From Anisus vortex (taxonomy: Eukaryota > Mollusca > Gastropoda > Planorbidae), in contig CASBPS010000167.1 of the NCBI GenBank assembly GCA_949126835.1, forward strand, positions 1 through 64,000: a stretch of 64,000 bases of DNA, written 5' to 3'. Position numbers and translations under genes: made by a program. Below are positions 37,401 to 52,400 of this stretch, one piece after another. The notes below the pieces were generated by a model that saw nothing but the letters and a program-made list of their open reading frames with translations, had not been told where the DNA came from and made no database searches. How positions within the stretch are numbered: the stretch's first letter is position 1; the number at the start of each line of letters is the position of its first letter.

Positions 37401-40400
37401 ATTTACATATAAAATGTGAGCAATAATGAAAAAATGTATTGAAAAAAATATTTTCATATTTAACATGCTGACAAAACTATTTCTAGCAATATGTGAAGAA
37501 GGCATGTATGCTTTGAAAGAGAAATGTGTGGCTTGTGATGAAGGAAAAACCACTTTAGCCAAAGGTGCCAATTCACACCATTACTGTATAGGTAAGTGAA
37601 AGAGGTCCCTACTATTTTGTGTTTCAGCTGGTTTAAATAGAGCATATAAGGATAGCTTGTTGGTACTGATTTATCATTTGATGAATTGATACATTTATAT
37701 AACATATTGTCATTTGGATGTCTAGAAAAATGCAAGCCTGGTTACTACATGACTCTTGACAAACTGACCTGTGAGCCTTGTCCACAAGATATGTATTGGA
37801 GCTATGCAGACAATTCATGCCATGTCTGTCCATACACTTCATTCAACTCTACCTCTTGCCTAGAAGGAGATTGTAAGTAACTTGAATTATGCACCGGATT
37901 CTTATTGACATGTAAATAAAGTTCATTGATGATAGGTGGGTATTTTATTAACACTTTGTGAGTGTTCTCTTCCAGGGAGGACCGTCAGCAATCCACTGGT
38001 CAACATTGAAATGAATCTCACCATATTGACACCAAAATGTCTGAAAGATGATCCCCAATACTTCAATAACATAGATGAAAGAGAACTAGTTCGGCTCATG
38101 GCCACACAAAGCTATGCATATTCTAGGTAATGCATTACTGATTGTAAAGAAATGTAAATGTTTTACACAATTCTGCTTACTCCTAACCCATAAAAAAGAA
38201 AGACATTAGAAATGTGTTGTTTTTTTTCTGTTGTTTGTTGTACTGGTGTAATAATGTCATATCTACATCTTTCAGTCGATTTTGTTCACCATATGTCGGC
38301 TGTGACAATGTACTTGTAAGTTATGCTGATAACGCCATCTGTGTGCCTGATTCATCCTGCACTGCTAATGAGACATGCAAATTATTCCATACTGGTGTTC
38401 ACTTGGGCGTCTACCATATTGGGTAAGATGATATTCTAAGCATTGTTTTAAAATTGATTAAGCACAATGAAAGCCAAAAGTGACTTGCCCCCCATGTGCA
38501 CTCAAAGGAATCTTCTCGGACAATGCAAATACATTAGTTTTTTTTTCTCACTTTAGGAGCTATTTAACCTCAGCCAGCCAGTATAATGGTCATGATCAAA
38601 GCTCAGTAGACATGCTGATGAGAAATCTCTACGATACTTCACAATTATATCTTTGGATTCCAGCTATGGTATTTAAACATTTGAGAGCTTTTACTTCATA
38701 TAAGTACTTTTGGTACACTTGGACCATTTTCTTTATGTTCATTTATCTCTTTACTCATGATTGTATTCTTGTAAAACCTTTCATTTAACCAACTGTTTTC
38801 AATTACCAACAGAACTACGCAGCCATTAGACTGGAGCAGCCTTTCAAAATCAAAGTATCTACCATAGGTAAGCTATTTTACATCCCCTACCTTTATCCAA
38901 GAAAAAAACTAGCTGTAGAGTGCAAATTTGTTAAGACTAGAAAAAGAACTGTGTTACCTGTTAATGTACATAACGGTGTTATAATGTCTTACTCAGATGA
39001 TGCCACTAAACAAATGCTCTATATCAGACATACCATATGGTATTACAATGATCCATACAGGATACTAGAGGTAAAAGAAAAAAAAGTTCTCACATTTTTT
39101 TTTATTTTTAAATTATTTGTTTAATCAAAGAATTGTTTTTAGTTACAAGCTTTCATTAAATCTCTATCATTTCTTAGGTTTTGAACACAATTTTCAAAAG
39201 TTTACCAGAGTTCATTAGAGCCTACCTAGTCGGTAACTATGGGTAAGTGTGGAAACCATCTTTTTTATTGAAAGAATGCAATGTGGCTTTATTTATATTT
39301 GTAAAAAAAAAAATTACATATTCATCGCCCTCTTTCAAACAGGAATAATTGCAATATTAATGGATGCTTCTATACATCGGAGTATGAAATTTGGCTTCGT
39401 AAAGACATTGATGACGCCCTACTGAGAAAAATTGCAGAAACAATGGTTTTGTCTCATAAAAATCTTCAAGGCAATCTCACGGGACCATTGTCTTTGTTCA
39501 AGACACAGACAGAAAGAGCCGAAGGAATTCAAGGTGAGAACATGTTGAGTTACTCATTATTTGCACAACTCAATCAGCCATGGACAAAAAAGTCTTCCAT
39601 GCATATTATTGCTGAATAGATCCTGTGTAGACTATTATAGTAGAAGCATTCGCAATAAGTTTAACATTTTGAAATGTTCATGACAACAGTGAGCTATTAT
39701 TTATAATTGTTGTTTTTCTTCAACATGCAGCAATCAACTGGAAAGAACTGATCAACAGTCTTTCAGTCGCTCAATTCTTCTGCAGTGGAGGAAATTTCAT
39801 CATCTCTGACAATGGCAATATGAATTATGATTGTGTTGAAGGTAAGGTAGAAACTATCTCTAAACTTTATTACTGGTGCACTCTTTGTAAGAGATATACA
39901 GATAATAAAATAATTGTCTCTTTTGTTTTGTTGCAACAACAGCATGTGGCAATTGGACATGGGGAGAAAACTGCACAGAAAAATGCAACTGTACCCAAAA
40001 CAACACAGTGGTTTGTGAAAAATATCAAGGCACATGCAGGTGTACATCTGACTTTGAAGGTGCATCATGTGAGAAAATCTTAGATCGATGCTCTCTATAC
40101 GCTCCTTGTGACCAGTATTCAGATTGTGTGAACAGAGTTGGTTATTACGAGTGTCGCTGTCTTGAAGGCTTTAAACACAATCCTAACAACCCCAACATTT
40201 GTGAAGGTATAGTTTTTCTCTTTAATATATCCTGTGGTTTAAATTTCATTTAGGATGTGCCATGAGTCTAATCACTATTTTATCTTTATAGCATGCAGTG
40301 GCTTGACCTTTGGATCTGATTGTAACTCTACATGTAACTGCCACCCAGAAAATACAGAAAGCTGTGACAGCATTACAGGAAATTGTACCTGTAAGCCAGG

Positions 40401-43400
40401 ATTTTACACTGCCTCTTGTGAACGGGACATCGATGAATGCAATCAAACTTCTAGCCCTTGTGCTGAAAACTTGAAATGTTACAACACATATGGAAGTTTC
40501 CTTTGTAAGTATTTGTGAAAAGTGTGTCATATTATTTACTTATCAGCAAGTGGCGTAAACATATTTGATTTTGTAGAATTTCAAGGTAGCTGAAGTTATC
40601 TTTCAAAAGATATCTTTTTCTGTTCTATTGATTGGGCCATCACTGAATTGTGTGTGAGGCTTTAGCTTATCAGTCAAGTTTCTATCTTTGTTAAATATAT
40701 TTCTGAACCTAATAGTTTTGAGATTTTCAATTTGTCTTGTGTTGATCTGATATGTTTTGTTTATTTTTCTATTTCGCAGGCATTGAAAAGTTTGGTGAGT
40801 TGCATCGAATGTTTGTCTAGTAACATGAAATACATTAAAGCTATCTCGTACAGATTTAAACTGTAGAGCCTTTTGCTAATTAAATCATTTGCTTTATGGC
40901 TTTTAGTAGACAAATTCATTTTTTTAAAATCTGTTACAGTATACATCAGAGTTACTTTAACTCAATCACCTCCAATGGTCTACACCGATGAGATTGTCTC
41001 TCAGTTTCAACAGAGTTTACAGTCTTGGCTGGATCAGTGTTATTATACAACCTTTAGAACAATTGTAACACCCTATAGCACTCAAAATAGGTACAAGTTA
41101 TTTGATGATAAAGTAGTATTTTTAGAAGTATATATAATTTCTTAGGTAAATCGATCTCGATCATGTTGGGCCAACTTTTTCACAATATGTCTCTAAAATC
41201 TGTTCATCCACAGCACACTGACCACAGACATCTTGTATAATGTCATCACTGTGTACGGCAGCCAATCTATTGACTCTTACATGATGTATTTCATTTACAA
41301 CCGTTTCATTACTGCCTCCCCAACAATAACAGTCAATGGAACTGACTTTGACATACTGTCCTTTAAAGTTTATGAGACTCAGGAGGAAGCTCGGCTAGAC
41401 TTGAATCCTAAAAGTATGTTTTTGGGACAAAATTAAACTAATCTTATTTTAGAACAAATGAACCGAACATGGTTGTTTAATGTTAGAAAGAACACTGATA
41501 ACTTTTCCTTTTCTCCATTACAATCCACAGTATACAAAATGTGCCAGTCTTATGGAATATGTCCATCCAACAGCACATGTCTTAACTCTGAGTCTGTACC
41601 TGTTTGTCAAGGTATCTAGCTCCTACTGAATTTTAATTTAAAGAAAAGGATAGACCTAAGCAAAAAATCATTAACTGTTTAGGGATTTGTTAGCGTATTT
41701 TTTTTTTTCTCAAGGTATATTTTTTTTAGACATTATGCTACTCAAACGTATAGATTCATTTTTCAATCATTTACATATAAAATGTGAGCAATAATGAAAA
41801 AATGTATTGAAAAAAATATTTTCATATTTAACATGCTGACAAAACTATTTCTAGCAATATGTGAAGAAGGCATGTATGCTTTGAAAGAGAAATGTGTGGC
41901 TTGTGATGAAGGAAAAACCACTTTAGCCAAAGGTGCCAATTCACACCATTACTGTATAGGTAAGTGAAAGAGGTCCCTACTATTTTGTGTTTCAGCTGGT
42001 TTAAATAGAGCATATAAGGATAGCTTGTTGGTACTGATTTATCATTTGATGAATTGATACATTTATATAACATATTGTCATTTGGATGTCTAGAAAAATG
42101 CAAGCCTGGTTACTACATGACTCTTGACAAACTGACCTGTGAGCCTTGTCCACAAGATATGTATTGGAGCTATGCAGACAATTCATGCCATGTCTGTCCA
42201 TACACTTCATTCAACTCTACCTCTTGCCTAGAAGGAGATTGTAAGTAACTTGAATTATGCACCGAATTCTTATTGACATGTAAATAAAGTTCATTGATGA
42301 TAGGTGGGTATTTTATTAACACTTTGTAAGTGTTCTCTTCCAGGGAGGACCGTCAGCAATCCACTGGTCAACATTGAAATGAATCTCACCATATTGACAC
42401 CAAAATGTCTGAAAGATGATCCCCAATACTTCAATAACATAGATGAAAGAGAACTAGTTCGGCTCATGGCCACACAAAGCTATGCATATTCTAGGTAATG
42501 CATTACTGATTGTAAAGAAATGTAAATGTTTTACACAATTCTGCTTACTCCTAACCCATAAAAAAGAAAGACATTAGAAATGTGTTGTTTTTTTTCTGTT
42601 GTTTGTTGTACTGGTGTAATAATGTCATATCTACATCTTTCAGTCGATTTTGTTCACCATATGTCGGCTGTGACAATGTACTTGTAAGTTATGCTGATAA
42701 CGCCATCTGTGTGCCTGATTCATCCTGCACTGCTAATGAGACATGCAAATTATTCCATACTGGTGTTCACTTGGGCGTCTACCATATTGGGTAAGATGAT
42801 ATTCTAAGCATTGTTTTAAAATTGATTAAGCACAATGAAAGCCAAAAGTGACTTGCCCCCCATGTGCACTCAAAGGAATCTTCTCGGACAATGCAAATAC
42901 ATTAGTTTTTTTTTCTCACTTTAGGAGCTATTTAACCTCAGCCAGCCAGTATAATGGTCATGATCAAAGCTCAGTAGACATGCTGATGAGAAATCTCTAC
43001 GATACTTCACAATTATATCTTTGGATTCCAGCTATGGTATTTAAACATTTGAGAGCTTTTACTTCATATAAGTACTTTTGGTACACTTGGACCATTTTCT
43101 TTATGTTCATTTATCTCTTTACTCATGATTGTATTCTTGTAAAACCTTTCATTTAACCAACTGTTTTCAATTACCAACAGAACTACGCAGCCATTAGACT
43201 GGAGCAGCCTTTCAAAATCAAAGTATCTACCATAGGTAAGCTATTTTACATCCCCTACCTTTATCCAAGAAAAAAACTAGCTGTAGAGTGGAAATTTGTT
43301 AAGACTAGAAAAAGAACTGTGTTACCTGTTAATGTACATAACGGTGTCATAATGTCTTACTCAGATGATGCCACTAAACAAATGCTCTATATCAGACATA

Positions 43401-46400
43401 CCATATGGTATTACAATGATCCATACAGGATACTAGAGGTAAAAGAAAAAAAAGTTCTCACATTTTTTTATTTTTAAATTATTTGTTTAATCAAAGAATT
43501 GTTTTTAGTTACAAGCTTTCATTAAATCTCTATCATTTCTTAGGTTTTGAACACAATTTTCAAAAGTTTACCAGAGTTCATTAGAGCCTACCTAGTCGGT
43601 AACTATGGGTAAGTGTGGAAACCATCTTTTTTATTGAAAGAATGCAATGTGGCTTTATTTATATTTGTAAAAAATAAAATTACATATTCATCGCCCTCTT
43701 TCAAACAGGAATAATTGCAATATTAATGGATGCTTCTATACATCGGAGTATGAAATTTGGCTTCGTAAAGACATTGATGACGCCCTACTGAGAAAAATTG
43801 CAGAAACAATGGTTTTGTCTCATGAAAATCTTCAAGGCAATCTCACGGGACCATTGTCTTTGTTCAAGACACAGACAGAAAGAGCCGAAGGAATTCAAGG
43901 TGAGAACATGTTGAGTTACTCATTATTTGCACAACTCAATCAGCCATGGACAAAAAAGTCTTCCATGCATATTATTGCTGAATAGATCCTGTGTAGACTA
44001 TTATAGTAGAAGCATTCGCAATAAGTTTAACATTTTGAAATGTTCATGACAACAGTGAGCTATTATTTATAATTGTTGTTTTTCTTCAACATGCAGCAAT
44101 CAACTGGAAAGAACTGATCAACAGTCTTTCAGTCGCTCAATTCTTCTGCAGTGGAGGAAATTTCATCATCTCTGACAATGGCAATATGAATTATGATTGT
44201 GTTGAAGGTAAGGTAGAAACTATCTCTAAACTTTATTACTGGTGCACTCTTTGTAAGAGATATACAGATAATAAAATAATTGTCTCTTTTCTTTTGTTGC
44301 AACAACAGCATGTGGCAATTGGACATGGGGAGAAAACTGCACAGAAAAATGCAACTGTACCCAAAACAACACAGTGGTTTGTGAAAAATATCAAGGCACA
44401 TGCAGGTGTACATCTGACTTTGAAGGTGCATCATGTGAGAAAATCTTAGATCGATGCTCTCTATACGCTCCTTGTGACCAGTATTCAGATTGTGTGAACA
44501 GAGTTGGTTATTACGAGTGTCGCTGTCTTGAAGGCTTTAAACACAATCCTAACAACCCCAACATTTGTGAAGGTATAGTTTTTCTCTTTAATATATCCTG
44601 TGGTTTAAATTTCATTTAGGATGTGCCATGAGTCTAATCACTATTTTATCTTTATAGCATGCAGTGGCTTGACCTTTGGATCTGATTGTAACTCTACATG
44701 TAACTGCCACCCAGAAAATACAGAAAGCTGTGACAGCATTACAGGAAATTGTACCTGTAAGCCAGGATTTTACACTGCCTCTTGTGAACAGGACATCGAT
44801 GAATGCAATCAAACTTCTAGCCCTTGTGCTGAAAACTTGAAATGTTACAACACATATGGAAGTTTCCTTTGTAAGTATTTGTGAAAAGTGTGTCATATTA
44901 TTTACTTATCAGCAAGTGGCGTAAACATATTTGATTTTGTAGAATTTCAAGGTAGCTGAAGTTATCTTTCAAAAGATATCTTTTTCTGTTCTATTGATTG
45001 GGCCATCACTGAATTGTGTGTGAGGCTTTAGCTTATCAGTCAAGTTTCTATCTTTGTTAAATATATTTCTGAACCTAATAGTTTTGAGATTTTCAATTTG
45101 TCTTGTGTTGATCTGATATGTTTTGTTTATTTTTCTATTTCGCAGGCATTGAAAAGTTTGGTGAGTTGCATCGAATGTTTGTCTAGTAACATGAAATACA
45201 TTAAAGCTATCTCGTACAGATTTAAACTGTAGAGCCTTTTGCTAATTAAATCATTTGCTTTATGGCTTTTAGTAGACAAATTCATTTTTTTTAAATCTGT
45301 TACAGTATACATCAGAGTTACTTTAGCTCAATCACCTCCAATGGTCTACACCGATGAGATTGTCTCTCAGTTTCAACAGAGTTTACAGTCTTGGCTGGAT
45401 CAGTATTATTATACAACCTTTAGAACAATTGTAACACCCTATAGCACTCAAAATAGGTACAAGTTATTTGATGATAAAGTAGTATTTTTAGAAGTATATA
45501 TAATTTCTTAGGTAAATCGATCTCGATCATGTTGGGCCAACTTTTTCACAATATGTCTCTAAAATCTGTTCATCCACAGCACACTGACCACAGACATCTT
45601 GTATAATGTCATCACTGTGTACGGCAGCCAATCTATTGACTCTTACATGATGTATTTCATTTACAACCGTTTCATTACTGCCTCCCCAACAATAACAGTC
45701 AATGGAACTGACTTTGACATACTGTCCTTTAAAGTTTATGAGACTCAGGAGGAAGCTCGGCTAGACTTGAATCCTAAAAGTATGTTTTTGGGACAAAATT
45801 AAACTAATCTTATTTTAGAACAAATGAACCGAACATGATTGTTTAATGTTAGAAAGAACACTGATAACTTTTCCTTTTCTCCATTACAATCCACAGTATA
45901 CAAAATGTGCCAGTCTTATGGAATATGTCCATCCAACAGCACATGTCTTAACTCTGAGTCTGTACCTGTTTGTCAAGGTATCTAGCTCCTACTGAATTTT
46001 AATTAAAAGAAAAGGATAGACCTAAGCAAAAAATCATTAACTGTTTAGGGATTTGTTAGCGTATTTTTTTTTATTCTCAAGGTATATTTTTTTTAGACAT
46101 TATGCTACTCAAACGTATAGATTCATTTTTCAATCATTTACATATAAAATGTGAGCAATAATGAAAAAATGTATTGAAAAAAATATTTTCATATTTAACA
46201 TGCTGACAAAACTATTTCTAGCAATATGTGAAGAAGGCATGTATGCTTTGAAAGAGAAATGTGTGGCTTGTGATGAAGGAAAAACCACTTTAGCCAAAGG
46301 TGCCAATTCACACCATTACTGTATAGGTAAGTGAAAGAGGTCCCTACTATTTTGTGTTTCAGCTGGTTTAAATAGAGCATATAAGGATAGCTTGTTGGTA

Positions 46401-49400
46401 CTGATTTATCATTTGATGAATTGATACATTTATATAACATATTGTCATTTGGATGTCTAGAAAAATGCAAGCCTGGTTACTACATGACTCTTGACAAACT
46501 GACCTGTGAGCCTTGTCCACAAGATATGTATTGGAGCTATGCAGACAATTCATGCCATGTCTGTCCATACACTTCATTCAACTCTACCTCTTGCCTAGAA
46601 GGAGATTGTAAGTAACTTGAATTATGCACCGGATTCTTATTGACATGTAAATAAAGTTCATTGATGATAGGTGGGTATTTTATTAACACTTTGTGAGTGT
46701 TCTCTTCCAGGGAGGACCGTCAGCAATCCACTGGTCAACATTGAAATGAATCTCACCATATTGACACCAAAATGTCTGAAAGATGATCCCCAATACTTCA
46801 ATAACATAGATGAAAGAGAACTAGTTCGGCTCATGGCCACACAAAGCTATGCATATTCTAGGTAATGCATTACTGATTGTAAAGAAATGTAAATGTTTTA
46901 CACAATTCTGCTTACTCCTAACCCATAAAAAAGAAAGACATTAGAAATGTTTTTTTTTTTTCTGTTGTTTGTTGTACTGGTGTAATAATGTCATATCTAC
47001 ATCTTTCAGTCGATTTTGTTCACCATATGTCGGCTGTGACAATGTACTTGTAAGTTATGCTGATAACGCCATCTGTGTGCCTGATTCATCCTGCACTGCT
47101 AATGAGACATGCAAATTATTCCATACTGGTGTTCACTTGGGCGTCTACCATATTGGGTAAGATGATATTCTAAGCATTGTTTTAAAATTGATTAAGCACA
47201 ATGAAAGCCAAAAGTGACTTGCCCCCCATGTGCACTCAAAGGAATCTTCTCGGACAATGCAAATACATTAGTTTTTTTTTCTCACTTTAGGAGCTATTTA
47301 ACCTCAGCCAGCCAGTATAATGGTCATGATCAAAGCTCAGTAGACATGCTGATGAGAAATCTCTACGATACTTCACAATTATATCTTTGGATTCCAGCTA
47401 TGGTATTTAAACATTTGAGAGCTTTTACTTCATATAAGTACTTTTGGTACACTTGGACCATTTTCTTTATGTTCATTTATCTCTTTACTCATGATTGTAT
47501 TCTTGTAAAACCTTTCATTTAACCAACTGTTTTCAATTACCAACAGAACTACGCAGCCATTAGACTGGAGCAGCCTTTCAAAATCAAAGTATCTACCATA
47601 GGTAAGCTATTTTACATCCCCTACCTTTATCCAAGAAAAAAACTAGCTGTAGAGTGCAAATTTGTTAAGACTAGAAAAAGAACTGTGTTACCTGTTAATG
47701 TACATAACGGTGTTATAATGTCTTACTCAGATGATGCCACTAAACAAATGCTCTATATCAGACATACCATATGGTATTACAATGATCCATACAGGATACT
47801 AGAGGTAAAAGAAAAAAAAGTTCTCACATTTTTTTATTTTTAAATTATTTGTTTAATCAAAGAATTGTTTTTAGTTACAAGCTTTCATTAAATCTCTATC
47901 ATTTCTTAGGTTTTGAACACAATTTTCAAAAGTTTACCAGAGTTCATTAGAGCCTACCTAGTCGGTAACTATGGGTAAGTGTGGAAACCATCTTTTTTAT
48001 TGAAAGAATGCAATGTGGCTTTATTTATATTTGTAAAAAATATAATTACATATTCATCGCCCTCTTTCAAACAGGAATAATTGCAATATTAATGGATGCT
48101 TCTATACATCGGAGTATGAAATTTGGCTTCGTAAAGACATTGATGACGCCCTACTGAGAAAAATTGCAGAAACAATGGTTTTGTCTCATGAAAATCTTCA
48201 AGGCAATCTCACGGGACCATTGTCTTTGTTCAAGACACAGACAGAAAGAGCCGAAGGAATTCAAGGTGAGAACATGTTGAGTTACTCATTATTTGCACAA
48301 CTCAATCAGCCATGGACAAAAAAGTCTTCCATGCATATTATTGCTGAATAGATCCTGTGTAGACTATTATAGTAGAAGCATTCGCAATAAGTTTAACATT
48401 TTGAAATGTTCATGACAACAGTGAGCTATTATTTATAATTGTTGTTTTTCTTCAACATGCAGCAATCAACTGGAAAGAACTGATCAACAGTCTTTCAGTC
48501 GCTCAATTCTTCTGCAGTGGAGGAAATTTCATCATCTCTGACAATGGCAATATGAATTATGATTGTGTTGAAGGTAAGGTAGAAACTATCTCTAAACTTT
48601 ATTACTGGTGCACTCTTTGTAAGAGATATACAGATAATAAAATAATTGTCTCTTTTGTTTTGTTGCAACAACAGCATGTGGCAATTGGACATGGGGAGAA
48701 AACTGCACAGAAAAATGCAACTGTACCCAAAACAACACAGTGGTTTGTGAAAAATATCAAGGCACATGCAGGTGTACATCTGACTTTGAAGGTGCATCAT
48801 GTGAGAAAATCTTAGATCGATGCTCTCTATACGCTCCTTGTGACCAGTATTCAGATTGTGTGAACAGAGTTGGTTATTACGAGTGTCGCTGTCTTGAAGG
48901 CTTTAAACACAATCCTAACAACCCCAACATTTGTGAAGGTATAGTTTTTCTCTTTAATATATCCTGTGGTTTAAATTTCATTTAGGATGTGCCATGAGTC
49001 TAATCACTATTTTATCTTTATAGCATGCAGTGGCTTGACCTTTGGATCTGATTGTAACTCTACATGTAACTGCCACCCAGAAAATACAGAAAGCTGTGAC
49101 AGCATTACAGGAAATTGTACCTGTAAGCCAGGATTTTACACTGCCTCTTGTGAACGGGACATCGATGAATGCAATCAAACTTCTAGCCCTTGTGCTGAAA
49201 ACTTGAAATGTTACAACACATATGGAAGTTTCCTTTGTAAGTATTTGTGAAAAGTGTGTCATATTATTTACTTATCAGCAAGTGGCGTAAACATATTTGA
49301 TTTTGTAGAATTTCAAGGTAGCTGAAGTTATCTTTCAAAAGATATCTTTTTCTGTTCTATTGATTGGGCCATCACTGAATTGTGTGTGAGGCTTTAGCTT

Positions 49401-52400
49401 ATCAGTCAAGTTTCTATCTTTGTTAAATATATTTCTGAACCTAATAGTTTTGAGATTTTCAATTTGTCTTGTGTTGATCTGATATGTTTTGTTTATTTTT
49501 CTATTTCGCAGGCATTGAAAAGTTTGGTGAGTTGCATCGAATGTTTGTCTAGTAACATGAAATACATTAAAGCTATCTCGTACAGATTTAAACTGTAGAG
49601 CCTTTTGCTAATTAAATCATTTGCTTTATGGCTTTTAGTAGACAAATTCATTTTTTTTAAATCTGTTACAGTATACATCAGAGTTACTTTAGCTCAATCA
49701 CCTCCAATGGTCTACACCGATGAGATTGTCTCTCAGTTTCAACAGAGTTTACAGTCTTGGCTGGATCAGTATTATTATACAACCTTTAGAACAATTGTAA
49801 CACCCTATAGCACTCAAAATAGGTACAAGTTATTTGATGATAAAGTAGTATTTTTAGAAGTATATATAATTTCTTAGGTAAATCGATCTCGATCATGTTG
49901 GGCCAACTTTTTCACAATATGTCTCTAAAATCTGTTCATCCACAGCACACTGACCACAGACATCTTGTATAATGTCATCACTGTGTACGGCAGCCAATCT
50001 ATTGACTCTTACATGATGTATTTCATTTACAACCGTTTCATTACTGCCTCCCCAACAATAACAGTCAATGGAACTGACTTTGACATACTGTCCTTTAAAG
50101 TTTATGAGACTCAGGAGGAAGCTCGGCTAGACTTGAATCCTAAAAGTATGTTTTTGGGACAAAATTAAACTAATCTTATTTTAGAACAAATGAACCGAAC
50201 ATGGTTGTTTAATGTTAGAAAGAACACTGATAACTTTTCCTTTTCTCCATTACAATCCACAGTATACAAAATGTGCCAGTCTTATGGAATATGTCCATCC
50301 AACAGCACATGTCTTAACTCTGAGTCTGTACCTGTTTGTCAAGGTATCTAGCTCCTACTGAATTTTAATTAAAAGAAAAGGATAGACCTAAGCAAAAAAT
50401 CATTAACTGTTTAGGGATTTGTTAGCGTATTTTTTTTTTATTCTCAAGGTATATTTTTTTTAGACATTATGCTACTCAAACGTATAGATTCATTTTTCAA
50501 TCATTTACATATAAAATGTGAGCAATAATGAAAAAATGTATTGAAAAAAATATTTTCATATTTAACATGCTGACAAAACTATTTCTAGCAATATGTGAAG
50601 AAGGCATGTATGCTTTGAAAGAGAAATGTGTGGCTTGTGATGAAGGAAAAACCACTTTAGCCAAAGGTGCCAATTCACACCATTACTGTATAGGTAAGTG
50701 AAAGAGGTCCCTACTATTTTGTGTTTCAGCTGGTTTAAATAGAGCATATAAGGATAGCTTGTTGGTACTGATTTATCATTTGATGAATTGATACATTTAT
50801 ATAACATATTGTCATTTGGATGTCTAGAAAAATGCAAGCCTGGTTACTACATGACTCTTGACAAACTGACCTGTGAGCCTTGTCCACAAGATATGTATTG
50901 GAGCTATGCAGACAATTCATGCCATGTCTGTCCATACACTTCATTCAACTCTACCTCTTGCCTAGAAGGAGATTGTAAGTAACTTGAATTATGCACCGGA
51001 TTCTTATTGACATGTAAATAAAGTTCATTGATGATAGGTGGGTATTTTATTAACACTTTGTGAGTGTTCTCTTCCAGGGAGGACCGTCAGCAATCCACTG
51101 GTCAACATTGAAATGAATCTCACCATATTGACACCAAAATGTCTGAAAGATGATCCCCAATACTTCAATAACATAGATGAAAGAGAACTAGTTCGGCTCA
51201 TGGCCACACAAAGCTATGCATATTCTAGGTAATGCATTACTGATTGTAAAGAAATGTAAATGTTTTACACAATTCTGCTTACTCCTAACCCATAAAAAAG
51301 AAAGACATTAGAAATGTGTTGTTTTTTTTCTGTTGTTTGTTGTACTGGTGTAATAATGTCATATCTACATCTTTCAGTCGATTTTGTTCACCATATGTCG
51401 GCTGTGACAATGTACTTGTAAGTTATGCTGATAACGCCATCTGTGTGCCTGATTCATCCTGCACTGCTAATGAGACATGCAAATTATTCCATACTGGTGT
51501 TCACTTGGGCGTCTACCATATTGGGTAAGATGATATTCTAAGCATTGTTTTAAAATTGATTAAGCACAATGAAAGCCAAAAGTGACTTGCCCCCCATGTG
51601 CACTCAAAGGAATCTTCTCGGACAATGCAAATACATTAGTTTTTTTTCTCACTTTAGGAGCTATTTAACCTCAGCCAGCCAGTATAATGGTCATGATCAA
51701 AGCTCAGTAGACATGCTGATGAGAAATCTCTACGATACTTCACAATTATATCTTTGGATTCCAGCTATGGTATTTAAACATTTGAGAGCTTTTACTTCAT
51801 ATAAGTACTTTTGGTACACTTGGACCATTTTCTTTATGTTCATTTATCTCTTTACTCATGATTGTATTCTTGTAAAACCTTTCATTTAACCAACTGTTTT
51901 CAATTACCAACAGAACTACGCAGCCATTAGACTGGAGCAGCCTTTCAAAATCAAAGTATCTACCATAGGTAAGCTATTTTACATCCCCTACCTTTATCCA
52001 AGAAAAAAACTAGCTGTAGAGTGGAAATTTGTTAAGACTATAAAAAGAACTGTGTTACCTGTTAATGTACATAACGGTGTTATAATGTCTTACTCAGATG
52101 ATGCCACTAAACAAATGCTCTATATCAGACATACCATATGGTATTACAATGATCCATACAGGATACTAGAGGTAAAAGAAAAAAAAGTTCTCACATTTTT
52201 TTATTTTTAAATTATTTGTTTAATCAAAGAATTGTTTTTAGTTACAAGCTTTCATTAAATCTCTATCATTTCTTAGGTTTTGAACACAATTTTCAAAAGT
52301 TTACCAGAGTTCATTAGAGCCTACCTAGTCGGTAACTATGGGTAAGTGTGGAAACCATCTTTTTTATTGAAAGAATGCAATGTGGCTTTATTTATATTTG

